43,816 bases of DNA from Patescibacteria group bacterium (lineage in GTDB: Bacteria > Patescibacteriota > Microgenomatia > Woykebacterales > RBG-16-39-9b): positions 1 to 43,816 of the forward strand of contig JACZRW010000004.1 of assembly GCA_022574495.1 (NCBI GenBank), given 5' to 3'. The translations under genes were made by a program, and so were the position numbers. How positions within the stretch are numbered: the first letter of the stretch is position 1; the number at the start of each line of letters is the position of its first letter. Below are positions 1 through 9,209 of the stretch, one piece after another. A model generated the notes under the pieces. That model had not been told where the DNA came from, made no database searches, and saw nothing but the letters and a program-made list of their open reading frames with translations.

Positions 1-674
1 GCGAAGGAAATCTAGCAAATCTTTTAGAAAAAGGGGATACAATCATCGATGGCGGTAATTCTTTTTACAAAGACACGATTCGTCGGGGAAAGGAACTTGA
101 GAAAAAAGGTATAGATTTTCTAGATGCCGGTGTGTCTGGTGGCCCTGGAGGTGCTAGAACAGGAGCCTCCATAATGGTTGGTGGAGATGAAAAAGTTTAT
201 AAAAAGTTTCAAAAACTTTTTGAAGATCTTACTATAAAGGACGGCTATGGTTATATGGGGTCAACTGGAGCTGGGCATTTTGTAAAAATGATTCATAACG
301 GCATTGAGTATGGAATGATGCAAGCAATCGGAGAGGGTTTTGAAGTGATGAAAAAATCCCCGTTCAAACTAAGTCTTAAAAAAGTAACCGAAGTCTACAG
401 CCATGGAACTGTAGTTGAATCTAGTCTGATTGATTGGCTCAAATCTGCTTACGCACAATATGGCGAAGACCTAGAAGAAGTATCTGGGTCGGTTGCTCAA
501 ACCGGGGAAGGACTCTGGACCATACAAACTGCTAAAGAACTAGGTGTTCCTGCACCTATAATAGAAGGCTCTGTAAATTTTCGTAAAGAATCAGAGAAAA
601 ATCCTAGTTATACAGGTAAAGTACTATCAGCACTAAGAAATCAATTCGGTCACCACGAAGTTAAAAAGAAATAG
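1..674 (+). CDS. gnd: 6-phosphogluconate dehydrogenase (decarboxylating), 5'-truncated by window edge
   Basis: Frame is open from base 3; translation ...IIDGGNSFYKDTIRRGKELEKKGIDFLDAGVSGGPGGARTGASIMVGG...GHFVKMIHNGIEYGMMQAIGEGF matches 6PGDH motifs. The listed start at 132 (GTG) is internal. Confidence 0.93.
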   Translation, partial: EGNLANLLEKGDTIIDGGNSFYKDTIRRGKELEKKGIDFLDAGVSGGPGGARTGASIMVGGDEKVYKKFQKLFEDLTIKDGYGYMGSTGAGHFVKMIHNGIEYGMMQAIGEGFEVMKKSPFKLSLKKVTEVYSHGTVVESSLIDWLKSAYAQYGEDLEEVSGSVAQTGEGLWTIQTAKELGVPAPIIEGSVNFRKESEKNPSYTGKVLSALRNQFGHHEVKKK

Positions 675-690
675 TTTTTATTATTCTTCG

Positions 691-820
691 AGAGAGCCTA
701 TTCGATAAGCTCAAGATAAACTCCACGAGTCGAGAAGTAACGTCATCCTCGACTTGATCGAGGATCAGATTCCCAATCGAACTGGGAATGACAGCGGTTT
801 CTCTACAAGCTCGAACAGTA
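691..820. repeat. Composite of dispersed palindromic repeat fragments (REP-like)
   Basis: gcctattcgataagctcaagataaactc followed by gtcatcctcgacttgatcgaggatcagattcccaatcgaactgggaatgac, with CCTCGA/TCGAGG stem and GTCAT...ATGAC outer ends; related fragment at 6856. Confidence 0.7.
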
Positions 821-825
821 TTTAT

Positions 826-1446
826 ATGAAAATTATTGATATATCCTTAACTCTCCATCCAGGTCTTGTTGTTTGGCAAGGTGATCCAAAAATTGAATTA
901 ATAACTGATACAACCGTAGAAAAGGACGGCTCTATGAATTCTAGCCTTAGGTTGGGGGCGCACAACGGAACCCACATTGATGCCCCTGCTCATTTTATAA
1001 AAGACGGATTTGGGGTGGACAAAATAGAACCCCATAAATTGGTTGGTGAATGTACAATAATTCAAATCGACTCAGATACCATAACGGCCAACGTACTCCA
1101 TGGTAAAAATTTCAAGTCTCGTGTCTTATTCAAAACCAAAAACTCCGAGAGAAAACTACTGGATGATCCGAATTTTCACACAGATTATGTTTATCTTACC
1201 GAAGATGGGGTAGAATACTTGATCGAAAAAGGTGTAATTTTGGTAGGAACTGATTATTTAGGCATTGAGAAAAAATCTGCTCCTGGACACCCAGTTCACA
1301 CAAAACTTTTGGAAAAAGAAATTGTAATTGTGGAAGGATTGAATTTGGTAGATGTACAACCTGGAGATTACGAACTACTAGTTTTGCCTCTTAAACTCAA
1401 AGACCTTGACGGCTCCCCCGCAAGAGCTGTTTTGATTAAAAACTAG
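826..1446 (+). CDS. Cyclase family protein (kynurenine formamidase-like metal hydrolase)
   Basis: MKIIDISLTLHPGLVVWQGDP...HNGTHIDAPAHF motif. Start placed at 826; the track's 754 start runs through the palindromic repeat. Confidence 0.85.
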   Translation: MKIIDISLTLHPGLVVWQGDPKIELITDTTVEKDGSMNSSLRLGAHNGTHIDAPAHFIKDGFGVDKIEPHKLVGECTIIQIDSDTITANVLHGKNFKSRVLFKTKNSERKLLDDPNFHTDYVYLTEDGVEYLIEKGVILVGTDYLGIEKKSAPGHPVHTKLLEKEIVIVEGLNLVDVQPGDYELLVLPLKLKDLDGSPARAVLIKN

Positions 1447-1465
1447 ATGCAAGGTGAGTTAATCG

Positions 1466-2776
1466 CTAGGGAACTATCGGTTTATTCGCATTTTCTAGTA
1501 GCATCCCCTTGGTTTCTTCGTCTGTAGAAAGTATCCAAATATCATCATTAACATTAAACAATAAGTACTCACTATCGGAGGTGAGGGTCAAGTTGTTTAC
1601 CGCCACATCTTTCGCAAAAAAACTGGTTAAGTCTGAGAGACTTCCACTTTTTCTCTCTAAATAAATTATTTTGCTTTGAAAGAAACTGCCTGTACCTGAG
1701 GGCTTCTTTATAGTGGTTGTTGTTTGGATCATATAAATACGGTCCTGAGAAGAAGTATATTTCAAATCACTAAATCCTAAATTATAAAACTCTTCATCTC
1801 CGACTAAATCATCTAGCAGTACTTTCTTCTTTAAAATACTAAAGTCTTTTTCTATTATTCTAGCCTTATTAGAGTCAATACTGTTTATAAAGATTCCTTT
1901 TGAATCGTCTACAAAAACCAAAAAATCGTACCTGGGTGGGAAGCCACCTGGTTCTATCAAATTTATTTTTTTACTTTCTATATTAATTAAGTCATACCCA
2001 AGTGTTTCATATCCACCCCAAGACGTTGCTATAAACTTATCTGATGGGGACCATTTCACAGCGCTATAACTATGACCAGTTGTAGTTTCTGCATCATAAT
2101 ACGTGCTTTGTGCAATTTTGGTAGTTTTATTTGTATCTAAATTTAGTATCCAAAGCCCGCCACGTACAAAAGCTATCTTTTTACCATCGTGAGAAATATC
2201 AAAATCTGAAAGATTCCTTTTATATACCTCTTTCTCCACTTTTATTCGTGGTACCAGAATTTTTTCTCTTCCTGTTTGCAACTCAACCTCACGAAGTTCG
2301 ATACCCAAAAAATAATCACTACCATTAGGATCGCTAACCACCTCGTTTTTTATGTAATAGAGCTTCTTCCCATCGCTATTTAATTGATATTTCCCAGCCT
2401 TCCCGGAAGTTTTTGTTATCTTTCTTAGCTTACCTTTATCGTATAGCCAAATTTCTTTTGCATTTACTTGATTGGAATCCGAAATATAAATCAGCTCTCC
2501 AGTATTACGACTAAATGCCAGTGTAAGTGGTAAACATTCTATTATTTGATCGCTTGGATCCTCGTCAACACATTTTTTTGTAATGGCTGAAGAGGTAGCT
2601 TGTTTTTGTGTGACTGGTGGTTCTTTATCAAGTTTTGGAACTAATAAATAAACCCCAACCCCAATTAAACCCACGAACAACAATAAAATTATTAGTACCA
2701 AAAGAATCTTTTTCCAATTCCTTTTTGGTTTTTCGATAGTGGGATTTATAGTCGGTGAAGATTGTATCTCGGGCAT
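1466..2776 (-). CDS. Membrane-anchored TolB/WD40-like beta-propeller protein
   Basis: N-terminal TM (KKILLVLIILLLFVGLIGVGVYLLV) then repeated SxDGKKIAFVRGGLWILNLDT-type blades. Confidence 0.65.
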   Translation of the reverse strand: MPEIQSSPTINPTIEKPKRNWKKILLVLIILLLFVGLIGVGVYLLVPKLDKEPPVTQKQATSSAITKKCVDEDPSDQIIECLPLTLAFSRNTGELIYISDSNQVNAKEIWLYDKGKLRKITKTSGKAGKYQLNSDGKKLYYIKNEVVSDPNGSDYFLGIELREVELQTGREKILVPRIKVEKEVYKRNLSDFDISHDGKKIAFVRGGLWILNLDTNKTTKIAQSTYYDAETTTGHSYSAVKWSPSDKFIATSWGGYETLGYDLINIESKKINLIEPGGFPPRYDFLVFVDDSKGIFINSIDSNKARIIEKDFSILKKKVLLDDLVGDEEFYNLGFSDLKYTSSQDRIYMIQTTTTIKKPSGTGSFFQSKIIYLERKSGSLSDLTSFFAKDVAVNNLTLTSDSEYLLFNVNDDIWILSTDEETKGMLLENANKPIVP

Positions 2777-2783
2777 TAGTTAA

Positions 2784-2792
2784 ATTATAGCA
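2784..2792 (-). promoter_or_regulatory. Extended -10 promoter (TGC-TATAAT), 7 nt before ATG
   Basis: Minus strand TTTTTGCTATAATTTAACTAATG. Confidence 0.6.
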
Positions 2793-2843
2793 AAAATAGA
2801 GGTTAGCTTCCCAACGCGAGCGGTTTTGATTCAAAAATAATTA

Positions 2844-4193
2844 TTACTCAACCTTTACAATATTACCGAATTCAAGATTAAAAATTTCATTTATCCTCAC
2901 TCCAAAATTTAAATTTTGCCCTCCAATCAATATTAATGTAGAAATTGCCACTACCCTACCTTTATCATCAAATATAGGCCCTCCACTACTTCCACCAGAT
3001 ATTGGGGCATCTATTTGTATGTAATTTGCTCCCTGGTACTCTCTATCCAGAGCACTTACTATTCCCTGAGAAACAGAATTTTGAAGACCTACCGGATTTC
3101 CTATTACCGTCACTTTTTCTCCAGATTTAAGATTATTACTATCACCAATATCTACAGTCGGTAAATCTTGTTTATTTATTTTCAATATAACTATGTCTTT
3201 TTCTTTGTCGTAATCAATTACTTTGGTAACCACATACATATCTTTATTCGTTAACGATACCGCCACCTTTTTTGCTCCTTCTATCACGTGATAATTAGTA
3301 ACTATCACCCCATCTGAATGAATAATAAAACCACTCCCAAAAGCTAAATCGGTCTTCACCAACAACACCGCATCGCCTTGATCACCCACAATCTCCTCTG
3401 ATGTTTTGTCTTTCTCACCTTCAGAAATTTCTATACTATAATCATTGTTACCATAATTTGCGGATATTAAAAGAGAATCAAAATTCTCTGGCTGAGTTGT
3501 CAAAAATTGATCAAGTGATTCTAATCTTTGAGCGTCTTCTTCTGGTAGATATGAGTAAGGCCCTAGGGTGAATGCCAATACGACTATTAGTCCAACTATC
3601 GAATAAATAATTGAATTAACTATAATTGGAATCAGAAATCTTTTATCTTTTCTTAAAACGTATGTCTTTGCAATCTTATCGTGAAGTCCTTGTTTATTAT
3701 CATCAAACGCTACCATAATAAAACCAAGTCCGAAAAATAATGCAGATATGTAATATAAAAGGGTTCTTCCCAGTGCTTTGGCAAAGCTGAGCCTACTTCT
3801 TTTCTTTGCATCTATCACCTTCAACCCCCACAATACTTTACCAAAAGTTGTACTATAAGTAGATTCGGCCAGAGTGAAATATAAAACAAAAGTTAAAGCG
3901 AAGAATATATATCCGATAAAATCATTCTGTATATAAAAGCTTAATATTCCTAATACAATAGATGCTAAAATGAAAACTATCAGGTAATCCACGGTGAAAG
4001 CAGCTACCCTTATCCAAAATCCTCCCAAATGGGTGTATTGGGAGTACTCCTTTGAAAGAGGGGTTTGAGTGGTTGTAGCAGTATTTTGAACGTTTTGGCC
4101 TCCAATATTGGGGATTCTCTCAATACTCTTACCACAAAACTCACAAAATTTACTATTATTTAGCACAGCTTTTCCGCATTGAGGACAGTACAT
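2844..4193 (-). CDS. Zinc-ribbon + RDD membrane domain + trypsin-like (HtrA/DegP-type) serine protease fusion
   Basis: CPQCGK...CEFCGK; RDD (GGFWIRVAAFTVDYLIV, TFGKVLWGLKVID); protease NYHVI, DKEKDIVILKI, SGGSSGGPIFD. Confidence 0.88.
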   Translation of the reverse strand: MYCPQCGKAVLNNSKFCEFCGKSIERIPNIGGQNVQNTATTTQTPLSKEYSQYTHLGGFWIRVAAFTVDYLIVFILASIVLGILSFYIQNDFIGYIFFALTFVLYFTLAESTYSTTFGKVLWGLKVIDAKKRSRLSFAKALGRTLLYYISALFFGLGFIMVAFDDNKQGLHDKIAKTYVLRKDKRFLIPIIVNSIIYSIVGLIVVLAFTLGPYSYLPEEDAQRLESLDQFLTTQPENFDSLLISANYGNNDYSIEISEGEKDKTSEEIVGDQGDAVLLVKTDLAFGSGFIIHSDGVIVTNYHVIEGAKKVAVSLTNKDMYVVTKVIDYDKEKDIVILKINKQDLPTVDIGDSNNLKSGEKVTVIGNPVGLQNSVSQGIVSALDREYQGANYIQIDAPISGGSSGGPIFDDKGRVVAISTLILIGGQNLNFGVRINEIFNLEFGNIVKVE

Positions 4194-4201
4194 CTACATT
4201 T

Positions 4202-4207
4202 ATTTTA
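4202..4207 (-). promoter_or_regulatory. -10 element TAAAAT, 8 nt before ATG
   Basis: Minus strand CGCTAAAATAAATGTAGATG. Confidence 0.45.
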
Positions 4208-4242
4208 GCGTAAATAAATTCAAATATATAGGAAGATAAAAA

Positions 4243-5754
4243 TTAATTCCTAAAGTGTATCTGGCAAACGGAGAGTTGGTGGGCGAGCCAAGAGTGGCCG
4301 TCGGCTTCGATAAGTTCATCAGCCTCTTTTGGTCCCCAGCTACCTGAATCATAGTTTGGAAATTGTGGTTTGGATTGCTTACTCCAACCTTCTAATATTT
4401 TATCTACAAACCGCCAACTTTCCTCTACCTCATCTATATGAGGAAACAGTGTTTGATCTCCATTCATCACGTCTATCAATAAACGTTCGTAAGCCTCAGG
4501 AAGTGGCTCACGAAAAGCTGAATTGTAGCAAAATTCCATATCAACATTTTGAAGCTCTTTCTCAAACCCGGGCTTTTTGGCAACCAACCTCACCGCCACA
4601 CCCTCATCGGGCTGAAGCTGAAATGTTAGAAGGTTTGCTTCTGGTTTATTACTAAATTTCTCAAAAAGCCGGTGTCCTGTTTCTTTAAATTGGATAGTCA
4701 TAGAAGTGACTTTTTTCTCTAGTCTTTTACCAGCTTTTAAATAAATCGGGACCCCTTTCCAAGTAGAATTATCGATAGATGTTTTCAAAGCAACAAAAGT
4801 CTCAGTATTTGAGTCTTTATGAACCTCATCTTCCTCGCGATATCCTTTTTTGCTTTTCGCTGGACCATATTGACCTCTCACAGTAAACTTGTCCACCTCA
4901 TTTGGTTCTATAAAACGTATGGCTTTTAGCGCTTCATATTTTTCTTTTCGGATAGATTTTGCATCAAATGCTTCTGGCTCTACCATTGTAATTAAAGCTA
5001 GAACTTGAAGAAGGTGGTTTTGGACCACATCCCGCAGAACCCCAGCTTCTTCGTAAAACTCACCTCGCCCTTCTACTCCAACATCTTCTGCCATAGTAAT
5101 TTGAATATGATCCACAAATTTATTATTCAAAATAGGTTCAAAAATCTCGTTTCCGAAGCGGAATGTTAAAATATTCTGGACCGTTTCTTTACCAAGATAA
5201 TGATCTATTCTATAAATTTGCTCTTCTTTGAAAATACCAGCTAGTTTTGTAGTTAAATTCTTAGCAGTTTTTAAGTCTCTACCAAACGGTTTTTCAATAA
5301 TAATACGAGCAGGATTAGCATCCTTTGCGCAACCTTCATTTAGTTTATTTCTCTTGAGACTATCAAAAACTACTGGGAAAAAACTGGGCGCAACGGCTAA
5401 GTAAAAGATTCGATTGAAGCATATACTCCATTCTTTTTCTAAGTTATCTAAAATGGCTGACAGATCACTTAAAGAATCTTTATCATCAAAATTCGCTCTA
5501 AGATAAGTAACTTTTTCACTAAATCTTTTCCACACTTCTTCATCTACCCCAGATCTTGAATATTTTTTTAGAGAAATCAAAAGCTCATCACAATAACTTT
5601 TATCTGTAAACTCTTTTCGAGCAACACCAATAACTTTAAAGTTTTTAGGAAGTAGATTTGCAGATTCTAGATGATATAAAGCTGGGATGAGCCTAGAATT
5701 GGTGAGATTACCAGTCCCACCAAAAATTATCATTACCGATGGGCTTACCTTCAT
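4243..5754 (-). CDS. zwf: Glucose-6-phosphate 1-dehydrogenase
   Basis: IFGGTGNLTNSRLIPALYHL, EKPFGRDLKTAKNL, RIDHYLGKETVQNILTFRFGN motifs. Confidence 0.95.
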   Translation of the reverse strand: MKVSPSVMIIFGGTGNLTNSRLIPALYHLESANLLPKNFKVIGVARKEFTDKSYCDELLISLKKYSRSGVDEEVWKRFSEKVTYLRANFDDKDSLSDLSAILDNLEKEWSICFNRIFYLAVAPSFFPVVFDSLKRNKLNEGCAKDANPARIIIEKPFGRDLKTAKNLTTKLAGIFKEEQIYRIDHYLGKETVQNILTFRFGNEIFEPILNNKFVDHIQITMAEDVGVEGRGEFYEEAGVLRDVVQNHLLQVLALITMVEPEAFDAKSIRKEKYEALKAIRFIEPNEVDKFTVRGQYGPAKSKKGYREEDEVHKDSNTETFVALKTSIDNSTWKGVPIYLKAGKRLEKKVTSMTIQFKETGHRLFEKFSNKPEANLLTFQLQPDEGVAVRLVAKKPGFEKELQNVDMEFCYNSAFREPLPEAYERLLIDVMNGDQTLFPHIDEVEESWRFVDKILEGWSKQSKPQFPNYDSGSWGPKEADELIEADGHSWLAHQLSVCQIHFRN

Positions 5755-5869
5755 ATAAAATATGCTACTTTACCTATACTTTTTTATCAAGTGATGAGGC
5801 TTACAAACCCATCAATTGACTTATTAGATCAATATAGTAAAATGATCTTGTACTTTTAAGTTAGTTTTA

Positions 5870-5960
5870 AGCGTAGCAGATCCTCCCTTCTTTAGGTTCC
5901 CCTAACAGAAAAAAGGAATACTGATCTACCTTAATTTACCTTCGAAGGAGGTGAATTTAA
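5870..5960 (+). promoter_or_regulatory. Structured 5' leader of RRM gene
   Basis: TTAGG-ttcc-CCTAA hairpin (5892-5905), AGATC/GATCT long-range pair (5878-5882/5923-5927), and ACCTTCGAAGGAGGT (5938-5952) that can fold over the Shine-Dalgarno. Confidence 0.4.
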
Positions 5961-5964
5961 TTTA

Positions 5965-6234
5965 ATGGCAAAAAAACTTTTTGTAGGAAGTCTTCCGTTT
6001 GAAACAACTTCGGAAGAATTGGATAAACTTTTCGCTGGGATTGGCGATGTAGAATCTGCAAATATTGTGACCGATCGTATGAGTGGTCGCTCTCGTGGAT
6101 TTGGTTTTGTCGAAATGGCAAAGGATGAAGATGCAACCAAAGCAGTCGAAAAACTTAATGGTTCGGAAATCGGTGGTCGAAAAATTGTAGTAAATGAAGC
6201 AAGACCAAGAGAAGAAAGACCAAGCAACGGTTAG
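5965..6234 (+). CDS. RRM-type RNA-binding protein
   Basis: RNP2 KLFVGSLPF and RNP1 RGFGFVEM; strong SD AAGGAGGTGA upstream. Confidence 0.93.
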   Translation: MAKKLFVGSLPFETTSEELDKLFAGIGDVESANIVTDRMSGRSRGFGFVEMAKDEDATKAVEKLNGSEIGGRKIVVNEARPREERPSNG

Positions 6235-6248
6235 TTTTTTAACTTAAA

Positions 6249-6779
6249 TTAGTTAGAAAATTCACCTTCGAGTACATGGGCTTCGGGAACTCCGTCTAAG
6301 CCATTTGTTTCTATTTCTTCGGTAATTACGACACTATTGTAGCTAGAATAATCTTTATTGCTAGTAAAGTTTAGTTTGTAGCTATTCCCTTCTTTTTCAA
6401 GTTTTCCAGTTGAGAAAAATGGCGGTGATAGTGACATATTCACAATCCAACCTTCGTAAAATTTCCCGCTGGCAGGATCACTAATATTTGCATTAACAGT
6501 GTGAATGAATGTTCCATCGGCAAAAATTCTTGTAGCCGTACCAGAACCGGTGTAGTTACCTACTGATTTTAAAGTAATTGTCTCTACACTCACCTGAACA
6601 CTTTGGGAATTAGAACTATCTGCACTTTTTGCGGTAGGATCTTCTTGCTCTTGAGTGTTTTCTATTGGTGTAACCGTAACTTCAGCTTCATCAGTTTTAT
6701 TCGATTGTATATACCAATATGCTCCGCCAAAAATAACAAGTACTACAGATATAACAATCACCCAATAGATTGGTTTCAT
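6249..6779 (-). CDS. Hypothetical membrane-anchored protein
   Basis: N-terminal TM then extracytoplasmic domain; ORF with clean boundaries. Confidence 0.6.
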   Translation of the reverse strand: MKPIYWVIVISVVLVIFGGAYWYIQSNKTDEAEVTVTPIENTQEQEDPTAKSADSSNSQSVQVSVETITLKSVGNYTGSGTATRIFADGTFIHTVNANISDPASGKFYEGWIVNMSLSPPFFSTGKLEKEGNSYKLNFTSNKDYSSYNSVVITEEIETNGLDGVPEAHVLEGEFSN

Positions 6780-6855
6780 ATACCACTTTACTCTTACGCA
6801 TATATAAGTTACTTGTCAAGCTTTCATACTTATTCTAAAATACACACATACTTTG

Positions 6856-6881
6856 TCATCCTGAACTTGATTCAGGATCTT
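6856..6881. repeat. REP-like palindromic repeat fragment
   Basis: gtcatcctgaacttgattcaggatct; CCTGAA/TTCAGG stem; same family as 744-770. Confidence 0.65.
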
Positions 6882-6902
6882 TTAATTCAGTCTATAAGCA
6901 GC

Positions 6903-7256
6903 ATGACCAATGAAGTATTCGAAAAACTAGTCGTAAAGGCATTAGATAATATTCCAAAATTTTTTAAAGATAAGCTGGATAATGTAGACGTGGTGGTAGA
7001 AGATTGGCCCAGTATGCAAATGGCCAGGGGAAGGCTTTTGCTAGGACTTTATCAAGGTGTGCCGAAGACTGTAAGAGGCGCTGGCTATACCATGGCTCTA
7101 CCAGATAAGATAACAATTTTTAAGGGCCCTATAGAATTAGTTTCTCACGGGGATGAAGAAACGATAAAAAGTGTAGTGAAAGATACCGTAGAACACGAAA
7201 TCGCCCACCATTTCGGGATTTCAGATGCAAGATTGAGAGAGCTAAAAAATAAATAG
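6903..7256 (+). CDS. Zincin-like metallopeptidase family protein
   Basis: MTNEVFEKLVVKALDNIPKFF...HEIAHHFGISDARL. Start at 6903, not 6603, because the upstream part is repeat-derived (VILNLIQDL). Confidence 0.8.
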   Translation: MTNEVFEKLVVKALDNIPKFFKDKLDNVDVVVEDWPSMQMARGRLLLGLYQGVPKTVRGAGYTMALPDKITIFKGPIELVSHGDEETIKSVVKDTVEHEIAHHFGISDARLRELKNK

Positions 7257-7257
7257 C

Positions 7258-7572
7258 TTAGGTTTTTGTTTCATTCATTACCCAATTTAGGTATGGGATA
7301 TTTACTTGATCAGGTTTTACAGTTACTAACTCCGGAACTTCGTAATCTGAATGTTTCTTAAAATAATCTTCTATCTTCTTAAAATTTTCTTTTCTGGTTT
7401 TGATGATCATGAAAGTTTCTTTTTCATCTAATATCTTACCTTTCCACCAATAAGAAGACTCGACAGGAAAGAGACTATAGCAGGCAATAGTTCTTCCTTT
7501 TAGTAAACCTTTTCCAATTTTTATCGCTAAGTCTTTTTTATGTAGAGTTGAAAATATATAAATCATATTCAT
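7258..7572 (-). CDS. cutA: Divalent-cation tolerance protein CutA-like
   Basis: IACYSLFPVESSYWWKGKILDEKETFMIIKTRKENF...HSDYEVPELV. Confidence 0.88.
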   Translation of the reverse strand: MNMIYIFSTLHKKDLAIKIGKGLLKGRTIACYSLFPVESSYWWKGKILDEKETFMIIKTRKENFKKIEDYFKKHSDYEVPELVTVKPDQVNIPYLNWVMNETKT

Positions 7573-8192
7573 ATATTTATTTCTGGGCCCTTACCAACTA
7601 ATTTATAATTATCACCTTTAACTAAAATTGCTTGGTCATCAGTGAGTATTTTAAATTCATATTTACTTTTTTGTATTTTTTCTTTCAAAATACTTTTATA
7701 TTCCGGCACGTAGTGAACCATAAGTAAAAATGGTACTAAGTTCATGGCAGTTAAATCTGTCAGGCCAAACCGATTATGTTCGTGTATCCAGTCTGCTTGT
7801 TCTATAGTGGGTCCGGCTACGTAACTTCCCGCACTTACGCCAATGTATATTACCCCTTTTTCCAAAAGCTCCTTCACCACTTTATCAAAACCGCTTTCTT
7901 TAATACTTTTCAACAAATAATAAGTATTTCCACCCTGAACGTAGATGATATTTGTATCTTTCAATAATTTTCTAACCTTGCCTTCTGTCATACCACTTAT
8001 ATCCGCTTCGGTAACCTGAAACCCTAGCTCCTTCATTATTTGGGTTTCTTTATGAAAATAATCTTTATTTTTTTCATCTATTGAAGCTGTGGTTATATGG
8101 GTGAGTTTTAATTCCTTTGGAGGTTTGGGAAGGATTTTTAAAATTTCCTTATTAACTTCCATTCCCGCCGAAGTTAAAAGCATTGTTTTCAT
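7569..8192 (-). CDS. Peptidase S51 family (dipeptidase E-like)
   Basis: YVQGGNTYYLLKSI and IGVSAGSYVAGPTI; overlaps cutA by 4 nt. Confidence 0.85.
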   Translation of the reverse strand: MKTMLLTSAGMEVNKEILKILPKPPKELKLTHITTASIDEKNKDYFHKETQIMKELGFQVTEADISGMTEGKVRKLLKDTNIIYVQGGNTYYLLKSIKESGFDKVVKELLEKGVIYIGVSAGSYVAGPTIEQADWIHEHNRFGLTDLTAMNLVPFLLMVHYVPEYKSILKEKIQKSKYEFKILTDDQAILVKGDNYKLVGKGPEINI

Positions 8193-8198
8193 GAGGGA

Positions 8199-8207
8199 AT
8201 TTTATCA
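8199..8207 (-). promoter_or_regulatory. Extended -10 promoter (TGA-TAAAAT), 6 nt before ATG
   Basis: Minus strand ACTGATAAAATTCCCTCATG. Confidence 0.55.
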
Positions 8208-8275
8208 GTTTGATAGACCCACTGCAAACACTTGGAAAGTTTATGGGCAAATTGGTAAGATCTCTCACCTCCCTT

Positions 8276-8629
8276 CTAATTCACACGAGATCTTCCAATC
8301 ATGATTAAGAAATAATCCACTAGGCCAGGTATTGGATCAGCACTAAACTCAAATGTTCTAGTACCAGCCAATACCTTTACTCGCCCCACTGCACCGTTTT
8401 CTTCACGCTCAACTTCAGTTAAAACTTGCAGAAGCGGGTTGCGGTGTATGTATTGAGACAATTCCACAAACATGGCTAACTCAATCATCTTTGTTCGGAT
8501 CACTTCACGCTCTAGCTTAATTGATTGATCGAACTTCTTGGTCTCTCTACGACTCAGTAATACCAAAAATAGCATGAAGGTCATGATAACTGGAGATACT
8601 ACCCACGAAAACAGGGTTTCCATTTCCAT
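8276..8629 (-). CDS. Hypothetical small membrane protein
   Basis: N-terminal TM; SD AAAGGAG upstream. Confidence 0.5.
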   Translation of the reverse strand: MEMETLFSWVVSPVIMTFMLFLVLLSRRETKKFDQSIKLEREVIRTKMIELAMFVELSQYIHRNPLLQVLTEVEREENGAVGRVKVLAGTRTFEFSADPIPGLVDYFLIMIGRSRVN

Positions 8630-8712
8630 CCTTTCGAAGCTCCTTTCTTCTTATTGGATCTAGTTTCTGTTTGAGCAGAAGGATCTTACTATTTTATAGG
8701 TGAGAAAGCAAA

Positions 8713-9171
8713 TTAGTTTACTTGTTCGTCGTTTAAGAAGACGGTAACGGTGGCGTCTTCTGAAACTTGTACTTCTCCAGAAAATTCTTTTTCTGTCACT
8801 ACTTGTGCACACACGTTTACGTTTTCTAAATCGTCAACTGCGAGTTCATTAACATTTAGTTTTATTTGCACTTGTTCAGGAAAAGATTCTAGTACATTTG
8901 CCTTTACTTCCAACGTATAACAAGGGGTGGGGACTTGTACACTACCACTGTATTTTAATACCCCATTTTCATAAGTGGTTTTTACCGTTACTTGATCGGT
9001 ATTTACTACAGTTTTAGTATCAGATTTCTGGGTGGTATTAACAACGTTATTTATTTGAGGATTTATCCCTTCTTGGTATTTCATACCTAAATAAAAACCA
9101 ACGAATGGTAAAGCGATAAATAAAACCATGGCGATAACTTTTGAATACCAAGTTACTTGATTATATTTCAT
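8713..9171 (-). CDS. Hypothetical membrane-anchored protein
   Basis: N-terminal TM then soluble domain; extended -10 immediately upstream. Confidence 0.55.
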   Translation of the reverse strand: MKYNQVTWYSKVIAMVLFIALPFVGFYLGMKYQEGINPQINNVVNTTQKSDTKTVVNTDQVTVKTTYENGVLKYSGSVQVPTPCYTLEVKANVLESFPEQVQIKLNVNELAVDDLENVNVCAQVVTEKEFSGEVQVSEDATVTVFLNDEQVN

Positions 9172-9177
9172 AACTAA

Positions 9178-9202
9178 ATTTTACCAGATTACATGTTATA
9201 AT
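9178..9202. promoter_or_regulatory. Divergent extended -10 promoters (minus TGG-TAAAAT 9178-9186; plus TGT-TATAAT 9194-9202)
   Basis: Minus: CTGGTAAAATTTAGTTATG; plus: ACATGTTATAATGATCCCCATG. Confidence 0.6.
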
Positions 9203-9209
9203 GATCCCC

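Noticed and set aside
5931-6227. Antisense ORF opposite the RRM gene
   Set aside because: Opposite strand encodes clear RNP1/RNP2 motifs with an SD; Ser/Pro-rich shadow translation.
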